Assembly: GCA_914767715.1 (NCBI GenBank)
Contig: OU612071.1
Location: forward strand, 7,857,493-7,921,492
Length of the DNA: 64,000 nucleotides
Direction of reading: 5' to 3'
Source: Membranipora membranacea
Lineage: Eukaryota > Bryozoa > Gymnolaemata > Cheilostomatida > Membraniporidae
Position 1 is the first letter of the stretch, and each line of letters begins with the position of its first letter. Shown piece by piece: positions 23,956-36,687 of this stretch. Made by a program: the position numbers and the translations under genes. A model generated the notes under the pieces. The model was given only the letters and a program-made list of their open reading frames with translations. It did no database searches and was not told where the DNA came from.

Positions 23956-26004
23956 ATGAGACATTTTGTCATTTTTATCATCTATAATGTACTAGGCTAC
24001 AGTTCCCAGTCGCACCAGCAGAAAGATCTTCCTGCAAGCTTTACAACGGTACTCAGAATGGCAAAACAACACCTGACATACTCTAGAGAACAACTACTGA
24101 AAATCCACCCCTCTGCACAAAGGAACAACAAATTTGAATGGAGCCATATTGACTCTATACTCAAGCAGAGTAATCACCCGACCTCAGAACCTACTGGATC
24201 GAGAATTCAGACTATTGTAAGTAGCAAGCTACCATCAAACTGCTACTCATACAAACAAAGAGCCTATTATCATAATCTGATAACTGCTCCTACCTATCGA
24301 TCAGTGATGCGCTATGACATTCCTACATATCATCACAGGACCAGATCCAGCGGTGTGAAAGGGGAAGCAGGGGTTGCACTAGTGCAACCTTGGTCAACCC
24401 CCCACCCTGGCTATGGCCGCCTGGCAAGCGCACAATGCTTGGCCAACCGAGCAGGCTATACTAAAGGTTATAATAATAAGAAACGAACAAATGAAAATCT
24501 TCTGAAGATACCGCGGGCAAGAGAACAAACTTTAATTAATCCATCGAGACCCACAGTATTTCTTGGAAATTGCCAATCCTTGACCTCAAAGAAATCAGAT
24601 GAACTTCGTCTATTATGCTCAAGCCACAAAATCGATGTCATCCTAGCTACAGAAACGTGGTTCAAGACAACAAAAGACATCCAGATGCCAGACTACAAGC
24701 TATACTCGTCACATCGTGTGCAGCGTAGCTGTGGAGGCGCAGCTATATATACATCAAAAGATCTACCATCACAACAACTACATGCTTACACCTTCAATGA
24801 TGACATCGTTTCTGCAATCTGGGTGAAAGTTCCAGTCAGGACCAGCTCCTGCACTTCTCTTATATACGGCTGCCTCTATCATCCGCCGAGAGCCAATGAG
24901 GAGACAACTCTAGACTACCTAGCTAAGACTCTAACCGACATGATCGTGAGATACCCAAATCATACTATTGTATTAGGCGGTGATTTCAATACCCTGAATT
25001 GTAACATCCTTGAGGCCGTATTCAAACTCACCAACATAGTTTGTTTTCCAACCAGAAAAGATGCTTACCTTGACAAAATTTTTAGTAATGATAAATCTTA
25101 TTTGAGTGCTAATGTGACTAAGTGTGCCCCCCTCGGCAAATCTGATCATGCTTGTGTTTTAATTAATGATGTTGTTCTCAAGAAATGTGGATATAGGACA
25201 GTGTATAAGCGCTCAGTTACCACAACTGCCAGGAACAATATCAGGCTTGATATAGCTAAGATAGACTGGTCATATCTCGATCCTATTAAGAACATAGATG
25301 CTAAAGTAGAAGCGTATCAGACAATAGTCACTGATGTATATCACAAACATTGTCCGCTTATGAGATTCCGCATTCCTCAGAATAGCTCACCTGCATGGGA
25401 AACCCCCCTCACACAAAAGCTAAGGCGTGCAAAAGAGAAAGCTTTCAGCCAAGGAAAACCCTCATATACCTATCTCCGGACTATGCTTGATCTAATTATA
25501 ACAAAATCAAAGCGAAGCTTCTTCGATCAAAAGATCAATCACCTGAAAGCTGGTACTGCTAATTGGTGGAAGAATGTCAGATCCTTTGATAGTAAATCGA
25601 AAGCCAAGGTACCGACACACTATATCATTGATGACACACTTCATGACCCACAGCAGTTTGTCAACAAACTCAACAACTACTACGTTACTATCGATGTTCA
25701 ACCACCAACTGATTATTCAAGTTACCAAATTGATGAGCTCTGTTCTGTTGACGATGTTCCAATAGGTCAAGTGAAAACTGCGCTGAGAAATATAGAAACT
25801 CAGAAGTCCGTCCACAGTAAAGATTATCCTCCCTGGATAAGCAAACTCTGTCACGAAGACCTCTGTGTACCGATAGCCGATATAATCAACCATTCACAAA
25901 GAGAAGCAAAGTTCCCAGCACTCTACAAAACTGCAGAAGTTATACCGATAGCTAAAACAAACTCTCCATCCACTTGTAATATCTCTTCTATGGCATGTAG
26001 GTAA
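23956..26004 (+). pseudogene. LINE endonuclease and start of reverse transcriptase
   Basis: This is a 682-codon frame. The first 190 residues are not recognised. An AP-like endonuclease (EEP fold) spans about residues 198-400: N-C-Q-S near 202, the catalytic-type E-T-W near 231, GGDFN near 341 and the SDH motif near 395. A linker region follows, then the first RT motif (AEVIPIAK near 650). The frame ends soon after, because a small indel near 25978 throws RT out of frame. The rest of RT continues at about 26008 in another frame. Confidence 0.85.
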
Positions 26005-26007
26005 AGT

Positions 26008-27229
26008 TGCTGAAAACTTCATAAACAGACGAATCCGTACCCATATCCTCCCCAAGCTGCAAGGCAACCAGTTTGCCTATATGCCGGGTGTAGGATGCAC
26101 AGATGCTCTTGTTAGCGTTCTTGATGACGTCACCAAGGCCATGGACAATTGTAACAACATCGGGGCCCAGATGATATTATATGATTTCAGCAAGGCCTTT
26201 GACCTTATGAATCACACTCTTCTTCTACAAAAGTTGAGACAGTTTGAGCTCCCAAACGCCCTTGTGGCTTTAGTCGCGAGTTATCTAGAAAACAGAAAAC
26301 AACAAGTAGTGATTCATCGGCACCAAGTGAAATCTCACACTGCATCTTCCAACATAGGCGTTCCACAAGGGACCTTGTGTGGACCTACTCTATGGTTGGC
26401 GTTTGTTGATTCGCTTCAATTCTCCACTGCCAGCACTGTGAAATACGCTGATGACACAACCAACTACCTGTCTCTCCAGAAAGCTGATCTTCAAATAATA
26501 AGCAATACTTACAACGCTGTCAAGTTAGAACCTCCACCCGTCAGTCAGCAGCTTATCGATGAATGTACTAAATGGGCACACGACAACAAAATGCTACTGA
26601 ATGCTACAAAAACTAAGACATTGAACCTTTCTCTTAAGAAACAGATGATAATGTCGAAAACTCTCACAATGAATCAATCACACAACGTAGACAACGTAGC
26701 TTCTACCAAACTACTCGGTCTTACCATCGACCAACATCTACGATTCAATGAGCATGTGGCTAACATCACTAAGTCAGCGAACAAAAGATGTCACGGTCTG
26801 CTCGTATTAAAACAGTCCGGAGTAAACCAACAAAGCCTAGTACTAATGTACAAAACCCAAGTAGTCACAGCTATCACCCACGCTGCAGGTGCTTGGTACC
26901 CTTACACCACCGAATGTCTGAGGAATGATATTGAGAGATGTCAGCGGCTTGCTATGAGGATTATTTTCTCTGACCTCGAACACTACGATGATCGACTTGC
27001 AGCTGCGAATTTGCTACCACTAAATGATTTACTAAACGACATATGCCACAAATACGTACATCGTATTTTATCTGACGATAACCATCCCCTACACAATCGA
27101 CTTCCGCTCAATAAAACTGGACTCAGACGCTCAACCCGAAACTCTGAGGGCACCATTAATATGCCTAAATGTCGAACTGAGAAGAGAAAATGTGGAATTT
27201 TTGCCAATCCTGAGTTTTATGCCATTTGA
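26008..27229 (+). pseudogene. LINE reverse transcriptase, out-of-frame remainder
   Basis: The frame picks up at GKVAENF (about 26011), and the longest ATG-initiated stretch is 26081-27229. RT motif A is DFSKAFD (about 26183), motif B is GVPQGT (about 26356) and the catalytic YADD is at about 26443. The C-terminal conserved region (LLGLTID, then the AAGAWYP stretch) is complete and ends in a natural stop. The catalytic residues remain, so only the upstream frameshift is a clear lesion. Confidence 0.85.
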
Positions 27230-27356
27230 AATGATTTATTTTTTTTTTGTTCATATATTTTTAGAGGGGCTTTTTGAAAGCACACTACTTTTATTATGTA
27301 AGCATTCTCGGATGAGAAGTCATAAATTAAACAAACAAACAAACAAACAAACAAAA

Positions 27357-27495
27357 AGGATGAAGGATAAGAATTTCCACATAAGTTCCAATCGTGCAAT
27401 CAATGATGTTAGAAAGACTGAGAGAAAAACATCTTTTTTACAAGGAGAAAATCACCACACCCGCGTTAAAGCAGCACAAGGATGAAGGATAAGAG
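27357..27495 (+). repeat. LINE 5'-region fragment flanked by 16-bp direct repeats
   Basis: About 103 bp (27376-27478) match the LINE's own sequence just before its start codon (about 23845-23945), at roughly 85-90 percent by eye. The piece is bracketed by two exact copies of AAGGATGAAGGATAAG, one directly after the LINE tail and one directly after the fragment. Confidence 0.7.
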
Positions 27496-27537
27496 TCTTG
27501 GGAATGATGCAAGATTTCAGCAAGAACCACCGGAGGG

Positions 27538-27544
27538 TATAAAA
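27538..27544 (+). promoter_or_regulatory. Orphan TATA box
   Basis: GGGTATAAAAGG is a strong TATA-type core element. No coding exon was found within 1.5 kb downstream, so it may be chance or belong to an unrecognised non-coding or mobile unit. Confidence 0.25.
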
Positions 27545-27559
27545 GGAGGAAAATTCGAG

Positions 27560-30050
27560 TGAAAAAAGACAAGTGCTCACCGGATAAAAAAACACATTAT
27601 AACAGTAGAAACATGTAGAAAAGCACCTCATATTTTGTTATAGATCTGATTTTAATTCAGATAAATATATTGAGAATTAATTTTACCATGAATTATTTTT
27701 ACTCTGGATTATTCACACTTTCGAGACTGGATATATCATAAGCAAAGAGGACCCAGGATATATTGGTAATTATATTTTAGTTTGAAAAGGATTATTATCG
27801 TTTTTTTATTAATAATTTCATACTTCTACAATTTTTAAATTGACATTTTGTATCCACTTCTAAATTTAGAACAAAATAAATAGTTGTATTGACCACAACT
27901 AAGCATCCGCTTGATTAAATTATTGAGTTGTAAACAACCACCGAGTATCGGGATTCAAGAGTCGTTAACACAGTGTTTGACCTTGCAAAATTATCATCCT
28001 AATTAAAGCATCAAGAATTTTATTATCTTTGAGTAGTCAACGATACTTTGAACTAGAATTGTGCTCAGTGACTTATTTGGATTTTGTAGTTCAATAGCTG
28101 CAGGAATTATCATCTCCTTGTTTGTACAGATATTTAAGCCAGAGTTATTACCCCACCAATTTTACATACATTTATAGAAAGTCTTTTGTTCTGCTAAACA
28201 AAATCCACAAGAAATTTAGAAGAATAGAAACGAAAGACAGTGGATAGTCTAGTTTGTATCAACTGATTTGTCTGTTGATTGAAAGCCCAGCAGTTTTGAA
28301 TTTGACATGCTGTACTAAAATTAAGTGTCGATGCTAATTCTATGTATCCAATTTGGCACTCAAATGATGCCACACCAACATATGGAAACATTGTGATTTT
28401 GAAATAGAATTCAATACTGTTTTTTCTCTATGATACTTTTAAATTTCTCGCCACAAGTTGGTATTACTGGTATGCGGGGTAGAGTCAATAGTGTATTCGT
28501 CGGAAGGGCATTTAGGGGGCTTGACCCTACCAATTTTCAGCGTGTCAATTTTGAAAATCCTCTTGAAACCTCTTAGACCTTTAATAACCAGGCGCCCAGA
28601 GGGGCCATTATAAGATTGGTTGCGATTATGAATGGATTAGGCTGGTTGATATGGTGTGAATTGCCAATTATTACATGTTTTCAAGTTAAGATGTCATCAA
28701 TGAGTTTTAAACTGATATTTTTGACATAAGGTAGGCTATGGCCAGAAATGTGATATTGCCGCTGTCTGATTCATTTTCAAGCAAGTCTCAATTTAAGATG
28801 CCCGTCTAATGAAATAACACCCATGCATAATTTTTGTTGCAGCTAAGTCAAAATCATCAAGCAGCTCATGATTGAGCTCCCTAATTCGATAAATTTTCCA
28901 TAGACGGTTTCTGCAGCAAGCCGATCGATAATTTTCCTTCCAAAATGGGCTGGAACACATTAAACTACCTCTATTCCTCAGATAGTTCCTCAGTATCCTT
29001 CCTTGCGGGAAGACTTTCCAATGCATTTCCTGTACCCAGCCTGGTTTGCCTATACAAAATCCATGGCCCTGGTTAGAACAGGTAGAGCAGTGCAATAGCC
29101 AATTACCATGATTTTCCCTTGGACTGCCTGCCACTCATGCCTGCCTGCCTGCCTGCCTGCCATGACTGCCTTCCACTGCTGCCACATTTGTGCTCAAGTT
29201 GCACAAACTGATCTTCAAAATCAGGGCATGAAATCTACGCATCAGCTTACGACGCGTACAGTGTGCACTAGTAAGACGATAACTACATCGCCTGACGGGT
29301 AGATAATTTATTTCATACCCTAATTTTGACGATCAGTTTGTGCAAATTATTTGCTCATTAGGTGACAATGCTCAGATTGCAGCCTCATTTTATTAGTTTT
29401 GAGCTACACAGAATTCTATAAGCACACATTTGGCTGTGTGACAGCAGTGGTTTTAAAACATGTTTTTGCCTACAATCTGAGCAAATAGCTATAGCCAACG
29501 TCACTAGGCACTGATTTTCTTCATTCTTGATTTTGGTACACCAATCTACACATATTTAAAATTAATACCAATACAATGATGATCTGAAATATCCAGGGAG
29601 GGCCGGATATACCCTCTCCCACCCTCCCTGAAATATCAAACTCAAGCAATTAAATTTGAGTCCATAATTGCAAACAATTTGATATTGTCTTCTACAATAT
29701 AGCTAGTCTACAGGAGCGAACTCTCACTGCAGGAGCCATCGAAAGTTTTTGGCAATAACAGGATAAACTCATTCATTGAACCCACCATACACAGACCATT
29801 TATACGAGATTTTATCAAGTAACATTACATAGCACACTTTAAAATGTAAATACCTAGAGATAATAATCAGCCTTCACTCTATTGTTTCTTGGGGGATTAG
29901 GCTTCACATCCATTGTAAACTCAATATCAATGAAACTATTTCAAAGAGACAGGAGACACCTATCCTTGTTTAGGTGAACAAACTCAGAGTAGTTTACACA
30001 AGAAGATGTTTCAATAACAAACCCAGGTGAAATCACCAAGCAGGGTTTAT
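27560..30050. other. Spacer with (TGCC)n microsatellite
   Basis: Unique AT-rich sequence. (TGCC)6 lies at 29138-29161. A 113-codon minus-strand frame (29134-28793) has no recognisable domain, and neighbouring frames read equally well, so it is not called. Confidence 0.4.
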
Positions 30051-30055
30051 TAAAA

Positions 30056-30307
30056 GGTTGATTAAAATGCGATGTCTTATCAGTCGCCCATCCCGAGGCA
30101 TGGGCGGCGAAATATTATTATTATTGCCTTATTGGCGAGGCCGCAATATCTGCGCCAATTTGCTCTCTGTTTGCAGGCAGGTCGGAGCACACCTGGGGGA
30201 CCAACCAATCCCCAGTAGAAGATGCACTGCTGTGGGATTCGAGCCCATGACTTAAACACTTGCGTGTTGATGTCAGCTCTAACGAACTGAGCCACCTCCT
30301 ACTCCTA
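30056..30307 (-). mobile_element. tRNA-derived SINE, copy 1
   Basis: On the minus strand the element starts with a tRNA-like head (GGAGGTGGCTCAGTTCGTTA, then a B-box GGCTCGAATCCCAC). A body of about 150 bp follows, including the palindromic GCCGCCCATGCCTCGGGATGGGCG region, and a TTAATC-type tail. A second copy at 49494-49735 shares head, body and tail. The copy here has a few extra ATT repeats. Confidence 0.75.
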
Positions 30308-30309
30308 TG

Positions 30310-32280
30310 GTTAATCATCACATTGGGCCTATTTGAAACGCTGGCAATACACAGTACTCAAAACATGTGAAAAATACGTAATCAAGTGTTTACAGCTGAG
30401 AAGAAATGTGTTTCCCTGATCTGACAAAACACTAGAGTCTAGAAGTTTTGAAATATTCCAACCAAATGCAGTGGAATTGCTGTGTGTGCCCCTGTACAAT
30501 ATAAAATGGTATGAGATAAAATGCTTGGATGCTGCTTGAATTTGCTACTCTTTGACAGGGATTTGCGAGATCTTGTTACTATTGTCGTTGCTAATAGTTT
30601 TGCTTGATGTGTAAATTTGTTGTAAGGTTATGATCTGGGCAAGATACTGAAACTTGGTGGCCTGAAAGTGGAAGAGGCAAGCTCATAAGACTTGACAAAT
30701 TATCTTATAGGTATTAAAAAAGAGAAGAGTGTACTGTGGTCACATTAACCCCCATTAATGTGTACTGAAATGACTGAGGTAAAATATTGAATAAATCTGC
30801 CGGGTCCTGTTTTAGATTCCTAATATTCTCTGTCATGTGGAGGTTTCTATAATTACTGGTTTTTCTATCATACCTAAGTAATTTTTATATTCTGCTTTCA
30901 CAATTAAATAAGGGTTCCATCTTCATTTTAGGAACAATAATCAAAGTCAGCATTCGATGCTCATAATCTGTTATCATTTTAAGTGATGTCATGTTAGAAG
31001 ACAAGACTACAGGTTCACATCAAATCTTCATTGTGATATTAATTTTATAACATTGTATTGTGCTGAGTGTGAGGCCTCTATACGATCCAATGCTTTTCAT
31101 TGTTTCAACATTTGGTAAACAAAGGAATCCTTTATATGCTGTGCCTAGTTCTATACAATAGAGGATAAATGTACCATGTCAGCTTGCACCAAAAATTTAT
31201 ATGAGAAAAATGAGAATAAATTTTAAGAAATGCTGCTTTAAATAAAGGGAAATAGCGATAGAGTGACCCAAAATGCAAATATTGATATCGTCATAATGTG
31301 GTTAGCAAAAAAATTTGACACTCCTAGCATTTGTAGAAGTGCATTTTAATTGAGTCATCCGGTTAAGAGATAATTTTTTGCCAATATTTCATCACTTTTT
31401 ATGAAATTCACGATTTTATGCATTCATTTCCTGGATTAAATGGTAATTCAACCACCAAGCCCGGACAATAACTTTCAATCAATTTGTTATGGTTTCCGCA
31501 TCAAATTAAAAAAATGTAGGGGAGATAACGAGGAAACCATATGAGTCACTGCGTGATAGGTCAATTAAAGTATCAAGCTAAAATTAAAGCCAAATTTGAA
31601 GTGACCTAGAGCTATTGTCATTCCAAACAGAGAAGTGAATTGAAGTCTGTAACCTATCAATTGGTTACAAGGCCTGTGATTCTAATACAACTGCCGGTGT
31701 CACCTAAATGGACTTCCAGGCACTAAACAAAGTCCAACAACCTTGTTGGAAGTCAAATCTCCACAAATAAGGGAGATTATTTATTGATCACTACGCAATA
31801 TATATTATATTGAACTACGAAATACAGGCTAATATTTATTATTGCCACGAGTTCATAAACCACATACAGTTATCAATAGCTTTGTGGTGCATGAGTATTG
31901 TCTCAAGCTTATAACAAGCTTTCTGCTAGCCCAATTTAGGGATACCTGCGGTTGATTGGCAGGAGCTGCCCTTTGAATGACTAAGGAGCCAACTTCTCCT
32001 TAGTTTAAGAGTTGTCAGACTTATAAACAAGTTTAAGGGTTTCTCTAAACCTGGAAAGGGAAGCCAGCTGTTTGTCTCTTGAAATTTTGCCAAGGTTAAC
32101 TGACACATGTGCTTAATTGAGTGCTACCAAATTTACACACACACAGAACCTGAATTACATCATCGAGATATTCATCCATAGATTTAATGGAAGGAGCAAG
32201 CAACTCCAAATTTAATACACGAAGATAATTAAATTCAATAAATTACGTTTTGGAACTTGGAGTTATCCAGAGTAACTTCC
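30310..32280. other. Spacer, nothing recognised
   Basis: AT-rich single-copy sequence. I find no long frame, RNA gene or repeat family here. Confidence 0.4.
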
Positions 32281-33174
32281 TCTACTGTTCCTCACACTTT
32301 GCTCATCCGATCTAGTCAGAGTCAACAGTAACCTTTTGTTGTCATTTATAAATTAGGTGTGCATAACTTCCGATTCAGATATTTGACAAAAGTGCTAAAT
32401 AGGTGAGACAAGTATAATTCACTGAGAAGCGTCTATGATTAAGAAGGTAAGGAATACGGAACATTCACAAACACAGGATGCAATTCAATGTGTAACATAT
32501 TTTACAACTTATATCATCCATGATATGAGACTCAAAAATAATCAGGGGAACTGCCTGAGCTTACAAGCTTCAAGTACTAAATTTACAACTCGTCAAAATA
32601 AGGGGGATATGATGTCATAAACATAAATGTATATGCCTACCCCTAGAACCTTTGGACTCATATAAATTCATCAAAATCGGATGAAACTAGTGATAAACCA
32701 ACATATGTCATGTAATTATAGGGATCAATGTAAAGGAAAGAATTGAAGAAGATTTAATGCAAAATTTGAGGTGGTTTCACTTTATGAGTTCCATATAGAA
32801 AAAGAAAAAGTTGAATGGTGGTCGTAACCCCTGATGTGACCTCACACAAGGACAAATCTCACCAGCATATATGGCATTACACAGCTTCTGATGGTCTAAG
32901 AGGGTCATTTTTTGGGGCTTGTTTTCAAGCTGATTAGCTGGAAAAACAGCTCTGTTAATTCAAATCATAATTTGATGGATGTTTTAAGGCCAAAATGTAT
33001 TGTATATTAGTGCACACCCACAAAAAGGCTGCTGGTTGCCCACAGCCAATCTAGAACTTTTCATCATCAGTAGTACCATGAAAAACGCATTGTTTGGTAT
33101 GCATATCAATTCACATTTATTTAAGTTTTCTGAGTTCTGCCAGTTTCATTACAAGTCATAAAACATAATAATTA

Positions 33175-34027
33175 TTATTCTTGAATACAGGTTGTTTCGC
33201 ATGTCGCGCCTGCCCCTTCATCTGTTTTACATGATGGTGCGCAAGCAGATACACATACTGTCTTCTGCAAGAGGAATATAAAGTCCGAGTAAAACATTGA
33301 TATCTGTCAACGAGTATTGTTATTTATGGTTATGTCTGATTTAGTCCTTCCCTACAGGAAAGTACATATTGACCACTGTTCATGTCAAAGCAATCTCATA
33401 GCAATGGACAAAAAACTAAGTGTAATGGCACAACAAGATTGAAGGATCTACTCGATACCAAGGGTCTAGCTAGAAGTTTTTAGAGTTTATTATCCCCCCT
33501 GTGACAGATTGAAACTGATAAGTTGTTGACTAGACTACCTATGACCAATACTCTTTTGTGATAGATTCTGGCGTAAGTATAGCAACTGGGGGACTGCCAG
33601 TGGATCACCATTTTAATATTAATCTGTCGCAGGGGAGATAATATACTATATACCATTCTAAATCTTGGGATCTCACACTTGGAAATTGGGTATATCATTA
33701 AATAATTTTCATGTACGATTTAATTTACTTTTTTGTCCAATGCTATGAGATTGCTTTGACATGAACAGTGGTTGATCTTTATGTCCCTAAACACTTTAAT
33801 ACAAATAATACGAGCCAGCATTTATTATGTTGTTAGTTGTGTCATCAAATTTCAGAAATCATTCAATTACATAATAGATAAACTATGTTCCAAATACAGT
33901 AATCTGATTGTTATGGCTGAACTTGTCATCTATTACGGGGAAGTATATTGTATTGAATACTTACTGCTTCCGCAACTGCACCAAACAATAGCAGAACGAC
34001 TGCTGCAATAATCATGTTAGGTCTCAT
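33175..34027 (-). CDS. Secreted cysteine-rich peptide precursor, copy D (5-Cys class)
   Basis: Minus-strand coding exons are 34027-33965 (signal peptide, A-E-A end) and 33264-33175 (29-residue mature peptide). The signal exon begins at 34037 and intron 2 is 700 bp. Cys positions 4, 8, 12, 22 and 26 are the same as in B and F, but about 12 of the other 24 mature residues differ from B, including charge changes at 13, 16, 17, 25 and 29. The adjoining intron differs from that of B by only about 3 percent. The poly(A) hexamer is at 33121-33116. Family unknown; the contrast suggests selection for change in the mature peptide. Confidence 0.75.
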
Positions 34028-34296
34028 CTTGTCGTTCCTTCAACAAATGAAGACAGTGAAGGTTTAACAACGCATAAAGCATTAAAATTGATCCATTCGA
34101 TCCCGATGACCAGTCAAGAGCGTATCATGAGAGCCGGTATCCAGAAAAAAACAGTCTTTCTTGCACCGGTTGAACACAAGTTAAAACTAATAGCTTAAAT
34201 TTTAAAGTTTCGAGTAACACAATATCAATTGTCATTGTCCGTACACATTTTAAAACAACAAATACAAAGAAATAAAACAAATCGTAGCTCACTTAC

Positions 34297-34458
34297 CTCG
34301 ATTATGTGCTGATTCACGTAAACAGATGAAGAGTTTATGCTTATCTTCATTATGATGTCCACTTTTATAGTCGTGTCAATTGCATATTCCAGGTCTAAAG
34401 TATCAAATACAAGTTTCTGATAGGGTGCCTAAATAAATGACACCTGCGGTCAGGTGTC
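34297..34458 (-). promoter_or_regulatory. Promoter and leader exon of peptide gene D
   Basis: The palindrome is at 34458-34439, TATAAA at 34369-34364 and the leader donor GAG|GTAAGT after 34297. Same 162-bp layout. Confidence 0.7.
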
Positions 34459-35514
34459 AGGCGATAAAAATATGGTAATGATTTGGTTTTATGGAAGCCG
34501 GATGCCAACAAGTTTTTCAGGAACTTGATGGTAACCAAGCATGTGAGATGTCACAGCCCAGTAGTTGGATATAAGCGTTGTCCTAAATATATATTTGAAT
34601 TTTGCTAATTCTGGAACTGGAAGTGACTAGGAAATGATTAATAACATTATTGGCGATTGCTTATTTAGTGACAGACGGATCCTTCTTAAAGTTAAACAGA
34701 CCCGCAGCAGATGCAGAATAATTCCCCTCGCCTATGATTATATTGTATCGATCTGTATAAATTATGTAAATATCAATCTTACTGTACAGATATTAGTCCC
34801 AGATACTGCCACTAAGAGCCCCTGCGTGCAACTGTAAATTATCGTTATATTTTACTTTTATTATAAGCCTTCAATTCAGAGCAGTGCAATGGATAGAGCA
34901 TGGGTCTTTCAATGAGCTGGTTCCCTGCTTGAAACCAAACATATCAGGGCATCAGAAGGTTAAACTGACACGCAACAGATGCAGAATATTTCGCCTCGCC
35001 TATGATTATATTGTATCGATCTGTAGAAAGTCGTTGTCTTGCACAGTTGATCATTGCGTGAGCTTCCTACAAACCCCTGCCCAATATCTGCAAAGTGTTG
35101 CTTGTTCTGTAATGGTAGAAGGCAAGGGCAGATTGTTCCATGCTGTGTCAAGACACACTTAGTGTACCTTTTACAGCAAAATTGGTATGTTATATCTATC
35201 AGGACCTCAAATATCAACTGTTGTCCGCAAACGGTATTTTATCAGGTCCCAAACAAAAGGACCATCATTGTAACCTGGTAAACCTGATTATCTTCATAGT
35301 GGGACAATGCCATTGAAGCATTCATCAGGTAAGCAATCTGACCCTTTTAGAATGATCTCAAATTGCTGGGCCCTACGAAATAGAAGAGGGAATATACCTC
35401 ATCAAACTATCGAACTTTTATCTTTCCTGCAACTGGAACCGACTAGGAAAAATGCACATGCATGCACAAGTCAACACATCCCCCTAGTAACCAATCCGTG
35501 TCATAAAGTGTACT

Positions 35515-35765
35515 TTGTTATGGCACAGCCATTCAAAGGCTTATAAACTCATGTTTAACTTTTGTCTCGATACTCTGTGCTGAGAAATCTCAATGTGTAT
35601 TGTGTTATTGCTAGTATCAGTACCGAACTATGGTATGGATCATGACGGGGCACAGGAGCATTTAAGGACGGATGCTCTTTCTGACACCCTGATATGTTTG
35701 GAATCAAGCAGGGAACCTTCTTATTGAAAGACCCATGCTCTATCCATTGCACCGCTCTGATCGGA
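35515..35765 (-). repeat. tRNA-headed SINE-like repeat, copy 3
   Basis: The head is at about 35765-35690 on the minus strand, and the body is cut short relative to other copies. Confidence 0.5.
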
Positions 35766-36259
35766 AGGCTTATAATAAAAGTTAAATTTAACCATAATTT
35801 ACAGTTGCATACAGGGGCTCTTAGTGGCAGTATCTGGGACTGATATCTGTACAGTAAGATTGATATTTACATGGTTTCAGGGTATTTCAAAAATATACAT
35901 TCCAGGTCTATTAATGGAAATATTGTTTTGTCCTTGGCAACAACTGAATGGCACATATATCAATCCTCATTATTTTATGTCAGATGCCTGTATATTTTTA
36001 AACTAATGCGGGGCCCACTTTATGACACGGCGGATTGGTTACTAGGGGGATGTGTTGACTTGTGCATGCATGTGCATGTTTCCTAGTCACTTCCAGTTGC
36101 AGAAATAGCAAAACAGAACTCAAATATATATTTAAGAAAACGCTTTTATCCAACTACTGGGCTGTGACATCTCACATGCTTGGTTGCCATCAAATTCCTG
36201 TAAAACTTGGTGGCATCCGGCTTCCATAAAACCAAGCCATTACCATAATTTTATCGCCT

Positions 36260-36421
36260 GACACCTGACTGCAGGTGTCATCTATTTAGGCACCCTATCA
36301 GAAACTTGTATTTGATACTTTAGACCTGGAATATGCAATTGACTTGGCTATAAAAGTGGACATCATAATGAAGATAAGCATAAACTCTTCATCTGTTTAC
36401 ATGAATCAGCAGATAATCGAG
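36260..36421 (+). promoter_or_regulatory. Promoter and leader exon of peptide gene E
   Basis: The palindrome at 36260-36279 has a loop change (ACTG) but both E-box arms are intact. TATAAA is at 36349-36354 and the leader donor GAG|GTAAGT follows 36421. Same 162-bp layout. Confidence 0.7.
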
Positions 36422-36687
36422 GTAAGTGAGCTACGATTTGTTATATTTCTTTGTATTTGTTGTTTTAAAATGTGTACGGACAATGACAATTGATATTGTG
36501 TTGTTCGAAACTCTAAAATTCAAGCTATTCATTTTAACTTGTGTTCAACCATTGCAAGAAAGACTTTTTTCTGGATACCAGTGCTCATAATACACTCTTG
36601 ACTGTTCACTGGGATCGTGTGGATCAATTTTAATGCGTTATGCGTTGTTAAACCTTCACTGTTTTCATTTGTTGAAGGAAAGACAAG

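Larger units (their letters stand above)
23700..27356 (+). mobile_element. CR1/L2-like non-LTR retrotransposon (LINE), inactive
   Basis: The 5' region (23700-23850) has two to three CCAAT-containing repeats of about 60 bp (GCCAATGAGA...GGCTTAAAATAGACT), a plausible internal promoter. An endonuclease-RT frame follows, broken at about 25980. The 3' UTR is short, and the element ends in an (ACAA)n tail at about 27328-27356, typical of jockey-superfamily LINEs that end in simple repeats. Clade is inferred from protein motifs only. Confidence 0.85.
32285..35220. repeat. Diverged third relative of duplication II (carries gene D)
   Basis: This matches about 8795-11480 in the same orientation at roughly 96-98 percent by eye, with rearrangement after 34755, where a SINE head fragment and a second piece of the upstream flank are joined. 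Confidence 0.8.

Noticed and set aside
28793-29134. 113-codon minus-strand frame that might be a transposase fragment
   Set aside because: Other frames of the same DNA look equally protein-like, no motif is certain and no neighbouring exon fits.
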